DNA of 5,374 nucleotides, taken from Eubacteriales bacterium. Its GTDB lineage: Bacteria > Bacillota > Clostridia > Peptostreptococcales > Anaerovoracaceae. This document shows positions 1 through 4,123 of this stretch, one piece after another. Every line of letters starts with the position of its first letter. Position 1 is the stretch's first letter. Where the stretch lies: the NCBI GenBank assembly GCA_028691625.1, contig JAQUYZ010000155.1, positions 1 to 5,374 of the forward strand. Reading direction: 5' to 3'. The position numbers and the translations under genes were made by a program. A model generated the notes under the pieces. That model was given only the letters and a program-made list of their open reading frames with translations. It made no database searches and was not told the origin of the DNA.

Positions 1-450
1 AGGACAATAAGCTGTTTTAACCGCCTCCAGCAAGACGAGTGAGTTTTCTTCCGCCTCATCGTACAGCGCCCTCAGCGCCTCCGGGTCCAGGCCTTTCTCC
101 GCCTCGAACAGAACATTCTTATTATGTCTCAGTATATATCGAAGTGTTTCCGCCATGGACAGCGCTGAGCTTTCAATATAGACAGCACTGCTGGTTTTTA
201 AGAACTCCTCGAAATCATTTCCCCAGTCAACGGTTTCAGGATCAAAAACACCTACAACCTCAATCCCTCTGATATTCTTCGATTCTTTCAAAAACTGAGC
301 TTCTGCCTCCCTGCTTCCGATAATACCAAGATGGATGATCTTATCAGCAGATCCCGTGTTTTTCACATCCTCAATCCGTTCAACCTGATCGACCTTTCTA
401 TTCAGCGGCCTTCTGTCCTTGTTGAATTTGCAGGTTCCCACTCTTTTCAT
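1..450 (-). CDS. Gfo/Idh/MocA-family oxidoreductase-like protein, N-terminal part (partial, degenerate motifs)
   Basis: 150 codons are open from an ATG at 450 to the window edge; the C-terminal substrate-binding domain lies outside. Residues about 38-150 follow the Rossmann NAD(P)-binding domain of Gfo/Idh/MocA oxidoreductases: a beta strand plus glycine turn (IIHLGIIGSREAE, 38-50), IRGIEVVGVFDPE (60-72), SSAVYIES (87-94), NVLFEAEKGLDPE (112-124), and a closing LLEAVKTAYCP (140-150) that resembles a clostridial subfamily ending in EAIKTAYCPGF. Key residues are altered: the glycine motif is GIIGSREA rather than GxGxxA, the EKP motif that carries the catalytic-site lysine aligns with EAE (116-118), and the loop after the second strand is short. 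The start is well fixed: AGGAG lies 9 nt upstream and an in-frame TAG sits four codons before the ATG, so the 37-residue polar N-terminal extension is genuine and not the tail of a longer fusion. Family membership is fairly safe; the enzymatic activity is doubtful. Confidence 0.75.
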   Translation of the reverse strand, partial: MKRVGTCKFNKDRRPLNRKVDQVERIEDVKNTGSADKIIHLGIIGSREAEAQFLKESKNIRGIEVVGVFDPETVDWGNDFEEFLKTSSAVYIESSALSMAETLRYILRHNKNVLFEAEKGLDPEALRALYDEAEENSLVLLEAVKTAYCP

Positions 451-480
451 CCGGATATTCTCCTAACTTCAGGGTTGTCT

Positions 481-510
481 ATTCTATCTATATGACGAAT
501 TCGCATTGAA
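481..510 (-). promoter_or_regulatory. Possible sigma-A promoter for the Gfo/Idh/MocA-like gene
   Basis: On the minus strand TAGAAT (486-481, 5 of 6 to the -10 consensus) follows TTCAAT (510-505, weak -35) with an 18-bp spacer, ending 30 bp before the ATG at 450. A promoter is expected here because an intrinsic terminator closes the upstream unit. The -35 match is poor, so the assignment is tentative. Confidence 0.3.
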
Positions 511-533
511 TATTACTCTTGACAGCTGTAATA
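511..533. repeat. Short interrupted inverted repeat, possible operator
   Basis: TATTAC (511-516) and GTAATA (528-533) are perfect inverted arms separated by 11 bp. The dyad abuts the weak -35 candidate of the downstream gene, a position typical for an activator site. Six-base arms in AT-rich DNA can arise by chance. Confidence 0.25.
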
Positions 534-534
534 C

Positions 535-576
535 CATAGGGCCAGTCGACTTCCCTCAATGGAATCGAAACCTATG
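535..576. repeat. Imperfect two-tier inverted repeat (potential hairpin)
   Basis: The outer arms are CATAGG (535-540) and CCTATG (571-576). The inner arms are TCGA-C-TTCC (546-554, with C550 bulged) and GGAATCGA (561-568), closing on a 6-nt loop CTCAAT. An asymmetric internal loop (541-545 opposite 569-570) separates the tiers. It has no T-run on either side and lies downstream of the ptb terminator, so it is distinct from that terminator. Function is unknown. Confidence 0.4.
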
Positions 577-582
577 CCAAAG

Positions 583-607
583 AAAAAAACAGCCACGCAT
601 GGCTGTT
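583..607 (-). terminator. Intrinsic terminator of the ridA-ptb unit
   Basis: On the minus strand an 8-bp perfect stem, AACAGCCA (607-600) with TGGCTGTT (595-588), closes on a 4-nt loop and runs into seven consecutive Ts (589-583) followed by CTTT. It starts 9 nt after the ptb stop codon. The geometry is that of a classic Rho-independent terminator acting on minus-strand transcripts. Confidence 0.9.
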
Positions 608-616
608 AAAATATTT

Positions 617-1519
617 CTAAACGATCAAGGATGCCATAGCAAGAGACAGCAATTTTTCTGTTGCGGTTGAACCGCGGGAGGTGACCACAACCGGGACCTT
701 CGCTCCCATGACTACCCCTGCCATTCTTGCGCCTGCCGTCACGATAAGACTTTTATTCAGCAGGTTTCCCGCCACCATGGATGGCGTTACCAGAATATCG
801 AATTCACCGGAGAAGGGACAGTCAAATTTCTTTTCTTCGGCGATTGCGGCACTCATTGCGATGTCATAAGAGATCGGACCGACCACGTGGCAGTCCGGAA
901 TGATACCTTCCCGGTTCATTGCCGCCAGCGCCTCCGCATCAAGGGTTTCAGGCATCTTCGGATTCACCTTTTCAACTGCGCAGAGGACGGCTACCGACGG
1001 TTTTTCATAGCCGAGGGAGCGAAGCATTTCCACTGCGTTGAGAATGATATCCCTTTTTTCTTCTAGTGTCGGATACGGAATCATACCCCCGTCGGTCAGT
1101 GCCGTCAGCCGGCTCATTCCGGGGATTTCATCCAGAGCGACATGGGTCATGGTTCTCCCGAGATGCAAACCGTTTTCTTTTTTCACAAGGGGCCTCAGGA
1201 GATCTCTCGTATCGATCATCCCCTTCATGAGGAAGTCTGCCTTCTTTTCTCCGATCAATTTCACAGCAGCTTCACCGCAGCGGGCAGGCGAGTTGGCCTC
1301 CACGATTTCAAATCCCGCTCCGCTGAGGTCCATTATTTCCAGCAGCCATGCGATATCGGCAGGCACCCCGATAAGGACAGGATCAATAATGCCCATTTGC
1401 TGTGCCTCCGTGACTGCTTCGAGCACATGCCTGTCGGCTGCCCCGGCAACGGCAACCTTGCGCTTTACGGGATTTTTACGGACTCTGTCCAGTATCTGAT
1501 CGAAATTATGGTAAATCAT
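617..1519 (-). CDS. ptb: Phosphate butyryltransferase / phosphate acyltransferase (Ptb family)
   Basis: A 300-residue cytoplasmic enzyme of the PTA/PTB family, which reversibly converts acyl-CoA and phosphate to acyl-phosphate and CoA; the acyl-phosphate normally feeds a kinase that makes ATP. Family blocks seen: MKGMIDTRD (98-106), PTLEEKRDIILNAV (150-163), AVEKVNPKMPETLDAEAL (181-198), GPISYDIAMS (214-223), DILVTPSMVAGNLLNK (241-256) and VVVTSRGS (277-284). Length matches stand-alone Ptb (about 300). The ATG at 1519 is chosen over a TTG at 1543: it gives the family-typical start MIYHNFDQIL and has AGAGG 10 nt upstream, whereas the TTG has no properly spaced ribosome binding site. It lies 60 nt after ridA with no terminator between, so it is probably co-transcribed. 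No butyrate kinase gene follows; a terminator does. Acyl chain preference (acetyl, propionyl, butyryl, branched) cannot be told from sequence. Confidence 0.9.
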   Translation of the reverse strand: MIYHNFDQILDRVRKNPVKRKVAVAGAADRHVLEAVTEAQQMGIIDPVLIGVPADIAWLLEIMDLSGAGFEIVEANSPARCGEAAVKLIGEKKADFLMKGMIDTRDLLRPLVKKENGLHLGRTMTHVALDEIPGMSRLTALTDGGMIPYPTLEEKRDIILNAVEMLRSLGYEKPSVAVLCAVEKVNPKMPETLDAEALAAMNREGIIPDCHVVGPISYDIAMSAAIAEEKKFDCPFSGEFDILVTPSMVAGNLLNKSLIVTAGARMAGVVMGAKVPVVVTSRGSTATEKLLSLAMASLIV

Positions 1520-1529
1520 CCGTTTATAA

Positions 1530-1534
1530 CCTCT
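1530..1534 (-). promoter_or_regulatory. Ribosome binding site that decides the ptb start
   Basis: AGAGG on the minus strand ends 10 nt before the ATG at 1519. Its presence, and the lack of a correctly spaced site before the upstream TTG at 1543, favour the 300-residue form of the protein. Confidence 0.6.
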
Positions 1535-1579
1535 TCGTTTCAACTCTCTTGAGATATTGGTTTTTCTGCCGGTGCTTGT

Positions 1580-1960
1580 TTAGAGATATGCGATGGTTTC
1601 AATTTCAACCAGGACGTCCTTCGGCAGACGCGCCACCTCAACGGCGGAGCGGGAAGGGAACGAACCTTCAGTAAAGTACTTTGCATAGACTGCGTTCATC
1701 GCCGCAAAATCATTCATGTTCTTGATAAACACTGTGGTCTTGAGCACATTCTGCATGGAGCTTCCGGCTTCCTCCAGAATCGCTTTCACGTTTTTCAGAG
1801 CCTGTTCCGTCTGCTCTTCTATGGTAGTACCCACGACAGCCCCGGTTTCCGGATCAAGGGGAACCTGCCCTGAAGTAAAGAGGAGATTTCCGAATAGATT
1901 GCCCTGTGAATACGGGCCGATGGCAGCGGGCGCTGCTTTTGTCGAAACAATTTTCCTCAT
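1580..1960 (-). CDS. ridA: RidA family 2-iminobutyrate/2-iminopropionate deaminase
   Basis: 126 residues, the full and usual length of the RidA/YjgF/YER057c family, whose members form cytoplasmic trimers and hydrolyse enamine/imine intermediates released by PLP enzymes such as threonine and serine dehydratases, protecting other enzymes from damage. Diagnostic features: AAIGPYSQG (12-20) with Tyr17, LLFTSGQVPLDPETG (26-40), FPSRSAVEVARLPKD (101-115) with Arg104 at the position of the substrate-binding arginine (Arg105 in E. coli RidA), and LVEIETIAYL (117-126) with Glu119 near the active site. All residues expected for active deaminases are present. The ATG is backed by a perfect AGGAGG 8 nt upstream. 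It is first in a two-gene unit with ptb and has its own extended -10 promoter. Confidence 0.95.
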   Translation of the reverse strand: MRKIVSTKAAPAAIGPYSQGNLFGNLLFTSGQVPLDPETGAVVGTTIEEQTEQALKNVKAILEEAGSSMQNVLKTTVFIKNMNDFAAMNAVYAKYFTEGSFPSRSAVEVARLPKDVLVEIETIAYL

Positions 1961-1968
1961 GTTTTTAT

Positions 1969-1974
1969 CCTCCT
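1969..1974 (-). promoter_or_regulatory. Strong ribosome binding site of ridA
   Basis: A perfect AGGAGG on the minus strand ends 8 nt before the ridA ATG at 1960. It is the best Shine-Dalgarno match in the window and suggests high translation of ridA. Confidence 0.85.
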
Positions 1975-1978
1975 GAAT

Positions 1979-2011
1979 TATAATGATATCTTTGCTATGT
2001 TAACCATTATA
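1979..2011. repeat. Inverted repeat covering the ridA -10 box and leader
   Basis: TATAATG (1979-1985) and CATTATA (2005-2011) are perfect 7-bp inverted arms, 19 bp apart. One arm is the -10 box of the ridA promoter plus one base; the other lies just upstream of the ribosome binding site. The span would suit a repressor site over the transcription start, but the arms are pure promoter-like AT sequence and could coincide by chance. Confidence 0.3.
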
Positions 2012-2014
2012 TCA
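2006..2014 (-). promoter_or_regulatory. Extended -10 promoter of ridA-ptb
   Basis: The minus strand reads TGATATAAT (2014-2006): a perfect TATAAT with the TGn extension that lets sigma-A promoters work with a poor -35. No good -35 is seen 16-18 bp upstream. The box is about 46 bp before the ridA ATG, giving a leader of roughly 40 nt. The TAA inside TATAAT is the stop codon of the upstream membrane-protein gene, so the promoter overlaps that gene's end. Confidence 0.7.
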
Positions 2015-2726
2015 AATCTTTCAAATTTAAAAAGCATTCTTTTTCTCTGCAGGCGGTTTCAGCTTTGCCGTCGATACTTTTATATGCACGGTTGACTAAA
2101 AGAAGAAACAGGATAAGCGCAATCAATGCAAGTGAACCGAATACCATCACAAGGATCAGTGCGAACGGCACTCCCAGCAATGCGGTCAGCAGAGAAACCA
2201 GGAGGCCGATTTGTGCCGCCAATATCAGCTTCCACCGGTCGTCGCAGACTCCTGCCAGCCCATGGTCTCCCACCCCGTTCAAAAGCACCTTCATTGCTTT
2301 GCACATGGAATATGTAAAGTAAAGGCTCGCAGCCATACCCGCAAACAAAAACAGCATTGCCAGCCAGGGGATATTGCCGAATAGGCCTGCGCTGAAAAAA
2401 ACAGATTCCTGCGTCGTCTGTCCAAGACCGGTCGCCTCTGTTCCCCAGTGCTCCCAGGCGGGTGCCTGGTAGATGTTGAACAGAGCCAGCACAGCAAGCA
2501 CATACGCCGTTTTTTTCGCCGCGGAAAATTTCACCTCATATTTTTCAATTTTTCCCAGGCCTCTAATCACAATGAGATATCCGATCACATCGGGCACAAT
2601 GTCAAAGCCCTGTATCCGTATATTGATCGCGGTAAAGATAAGTCCGCATAAGGCGAGCTTCAAACCGCCCATATCGTATCTCGCTATTGGTCCCCCGTTC
2701 ATTTTTTCCGTTGGGTTTTCTTCCAT
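2007..2726 (-). CDS. Polytopic membrane protein of unknown function
   Basis: 239 residues; I do not recognise a characterised family. The protein has five or six hydrophobic segments at about 23-38, 43-57 (shorter, interrupted by charged residues), 71-88, 118-140, 167-185 and 187-212. Between the first two is a short motif, IRIQGFDIVPDVIGYL (36-51), of the kind seen in uncharacterised Firmicutes membrane proteins. The N-terminal 20 residues are polar and no signal peptide is evident; the C-terminal 27 residues are charged and probably cytoplasmic. The ATG directly follows the TGA of the GIY-YIG gene (zero-base gap) with GAGGAA 6 nt upstream inside that gene's last codons, so translation is probably coupled. 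The stop codon lies within the ridA -10 box. No enzymatic residues can be pointed to. Confidence 0.85.
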   Translation of the reverse strand: MEENPTEKMNGGPIARYDMGGLKLALCGLIFTAINIRIQGFDIVPDVIGYLIVIRGLGKIEKYEVKFSAAKKTAYVLAVLALFNIYQAPAWEHWGTEATGLGQTTQESVFFSAGLFGNIPWLAMLFLFAGMAASLYFTYSMCKAMKVLLNGVGDHGLAGVCDDRWKLILAAQIGLLVSLLTALLGVPFALILVMVFGSLALIALILFLLLVNRAYKSIDGKAETACREKECFLNLKDLI

Positions 2727-2999
2727 TCAGTGTTCCTCGTTTCCCATACCAGTAAGCTTCAATTTTCGTGCTCTTGTCATTTTTTGAATCTGCTTTTCCC
2801 GTTTTAAGGCTTCTCCCTTTGTTTCAAAGGCTTCACTGTATAAAAGGCGAACAGGACCTCTTCCACGGGTGTATTTTGCGCCGGATCCGCTGTTGTGCGC
2901 TTTCACCCTGCTTTCCAGATCTGTTGTCCAGCCGGTGTACAGTGTGCCGTCCGCGCACTGAAGAATATAGATAAAATTGTTCTTCTCTTTCTCGTCCAT
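2727..2999 (-). CDS. GIY-YIG nuclease-fold protein, UPF0213 (YhbQ/YazA-like)
   Basis: 90 residues, the normal size for stand-alone UPF0213 proteins, which consist of a single GIY-YIG nuclease domain. The two halves of the name motif are FIYILQCADG (9-18) and LYTGWT (20-25). LESRVKAHNSG (28-38) carries Arg31, the catalytic arginine position, and EALKREKQIQK (63-73) carries the glutamate (probably Glu68) expected to bind the metal. Basic segments GAKYTRGRGPVRLL (40-53) and KMTRARKLKL (73-82) could contact nucleic acid. The cellular role of this family is poorly defined; a DNA repair or processing role has been proposed. The ATG at 2999 has a modest AAGG site. The gene starts 26 nt after the second GNAT gene and abuts the membrane-protein gene, so it is internal to an operon. 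Confidence 0.9.
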   Translation of the reverse strand: MDEKEKNNFIYILQCADGTLYTGWTTDLESRVKAHNSGSGAKYTRGRGPVRLLYSEAFETKGEALKREKQIQKMTRARKLKLTGMGNEEH

Positions 3000-3025
3000 T
3001 CGAATCCCGCCTTACTGTTTCCTGT

Positions 3026-3577
3026 TTACAGTCTGTTCTTTTCCCGATTGCGATATTCCTCTTTTGTCATAGAGTAGCAAGCGACATCCCGAATGGTGCC
3101 GTCATATATTTTATATGCCCGGCGCAGGGTACCTTCATAGGTGAAGCCGCATTTGTCGATGACCCTTCCCGATCTTTCATTTTGAGGATTCCTGTATATG
3201 GTTATCATATCCAGCGCAAGCTCATCAAAGCCAAATTGAATCACCGCACCGGCCGCCTCCGTCATGATTCCTTTCCCCCAGTATTCCTCGCCGATGGCGT
3301 AGCCCAGCTCCTTGCAGCTGACATCCGCTCTTTTCGTGTCCGGCTCATACCCGATCGAACCGATCACCTTTCCGTTCTCCTTATAAACAATCGCCCAGGA
3401 TTCATATTTGTCAATAAACAGGGTCTGCATGATTTCCAGGGATTCCAACCTGCTCTCATGGGGCTTCCAGCCTCCATGGGGACCGACGTTCGGATTCTTT
3501 GCGTACTCATAAAGATCATCCACGTCGTCCACATTCCAATCTCTCAAAATCAGTCTTTCTGTTTCAATCCTCTTCAA
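3026..3577 (-). CDS. GNAT acetyltransferase, RimJ/RimL type
   Basis: 183 residues, typical of RimJ/RimL-like GNAT enzymes, which transfer acetyl from acetyl-CoA to an amine on a protein N-terminus, antibiotic or metabolite. Typical landmarks: start IETERLILRDW (4-14), AIVYKENGKVIGSIGY (62-77), ELGYAIGEEYWGKGIMTEA (90-108) with the acetyl-CoA pyrophosphate loop around WGKGIM, and NPQNERSGRVIDKCGF (130-145) followed by EGTLRRA (148-154). The start is a TTG at 3577 that overlaps the TGA of the preceding GNAT gene as TTGA. A Shine-Dalgarno TGAGGG 7 nt upstream and the family-typical N-terminus support it, and no ATG lies nearby. The substrate cannot be predicted. Confidence 0.9.
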   Translation of the reverse strand: MKRIETERLILRDWNVDDVDDLYEYAKNPNVGPHGGWKPHESRLESLEIMQTLFIDKYESWAIVYKENGKVIGSIGYEPDTKRADVSCKELGYAIGEEYWGKGIMTEAAGAVIQFGFDELALDMITIYRNPQNERSGRVIDKCGFTYEGTLRRAYKIYDGTIRDVACYSMTKEEYRNREKNRL

Positions 3578-4071
3578 CTTCCATCCCTCATCTCTTCAAT
3601 CTGCGCTCTGTTCAGCCGAAATACCTTAAACCAGTCGATTTCCTCCGCGCCAAGCTTATGATAATAGTCGATGCCGGAGCCGTTGGTGTTCATACAGTAC
3701 CAATCGATCCTGCCGCAATCCTTTTCACATGCAATCTCTGCAATGCGGGCAAATAATCTGCTGCCGACCCCTTTGCCGCGACAAGGCTCCTGTACATAGA
3801 GATCGTCAATGTACAGCGTCGGTTTTCCGGTAAAGGTGGAGAAACTGTAGGCCCAGATTGCAAAGCCGATTGGGATTCCTTCCCATTCTGCGATCAGCGC
3901 CTCCGTTATATGCCTGTCAAAAAGAACGTCCCGAAGTCCTTTCTCCGTGCTTTGGATCCGGTCTTTCACACCTTCATATTCAGCCAGTTCAAGGATAAAT
4001 TTTAAAATGACCGGAACATCTTCCTCTTTTGCCGCTCTTAGCCTCAGCTTATTTTCCGTATCCGCATTCAT
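3574..4071 (-). CDS. GNAT acetyltransferase, spermidine/spermine N1-acetyltransferase (SSAT)-like
   Basis: 165 residues forming a single GNAT domain that most resembles the SSAT/thialysine acetyltransferase branch. The pattern is: LRLRAAKEEDVPVILKFI (9-26), ELAEYEG (28-34), FAIWAYSFSTFTGKPTLYID (70-89), DLYVQEPCRGKGVGSRL (90-106) with the acetyl-CoA loop RGKGVG, CGRIDWYCMNTN (119-130), and IDYYHKLGAEEIDWFKVFRL (134-153), where Tyr137 matches the likely general-acid tyrosine. SSAT-type enzymes acetylate polyamines or lysine-like amines; many bacterial relatives have untested substrates, so only the fold and branch are claimed. The ATG at 4071 has GGGGGAG 5 nt upstream within a run of seven Gs. 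It is 52 nt downstream of the LTA synthase-family gene and overlaps the next GNAT gene by 4 nt. Confidence 0.9.
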   Translation of the reverse strand: MNADTENKLRLRAAKEEDVPVILKFILELAEYEGVKDRIQSTEKGLRDVLFDRHITEALIAEWEGIPIGFAIWAYSFSTFTGKPTLYIDDLYVQEPCRGKGVGSRLFARIAEIACEKDCGRIDWYCMNTNGSGIDYYHKLGAEEIDWFKVFRLNRAQIEEMRDGS

Positions 4072-4096
4072 ACGGGCTCCCCCCCTGTCTTTGGAC

Positions 4097-4121
4097 GCTG
4101 CATGAAATCCAGCTGTGCAGC
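4097..4121. repeat. Inverted repeat between the sulfatase and the first GNAT gene
   Basis: GCTGCA (4097-4102) pairs with TGCAGC (4116-4121) across a 13-nt loop. Two more pairs (4095-4096 with 4123-4124) form if C4122 is bulged. There is no T-run after it on either strand, so it does not look like an intrinsic terminator; an mRNA-stability hairpin is possible. Confidence 0.35.
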
Positions 4122-4123
4122 CG

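Noticed and set aside
39..272. Plus-strand 77-codon open frame opposite the Gfo/Idh/MocA-like gene
   Set aside because: Proline-rich, low-complexity translation without family features, antisense to a minus-strand frame with clear homology and a good ribosome binding site.
519..534. TTGACA followed by TAATAC on the plus strand as a divergent promoter
   Set aside because: The two boxes are only 4 bp apart, no -10 lies at 16-18 bp, and no plus-strand gene follows.
1541..1543. TTG start giving a 308-residue Ptb
   Set aside because: No ribosome binding site at proper spacing; the ATG eight codons later has one and matches the family's usual N-terminus.
1142..1552. Plus-strand 136-codon open frame opposite ptb
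   Set aside because: Lies antisense to highly conserved Ptb blocks; no recognisable domain and no supporting promoter.
1977..1982. Second TATAAT on the minus strand just before ridA
   Set aside because: Transcription from it would start inside or after the AGGAGG ribosome binding site, so it is unlikely to be used as a -10 box.
3182..3661. Plus-strand 159-codon open frame across both GNAT genes
   Set aside because: Antisense shadow of two well-supported acetyltransferases; the translation shows no motif.
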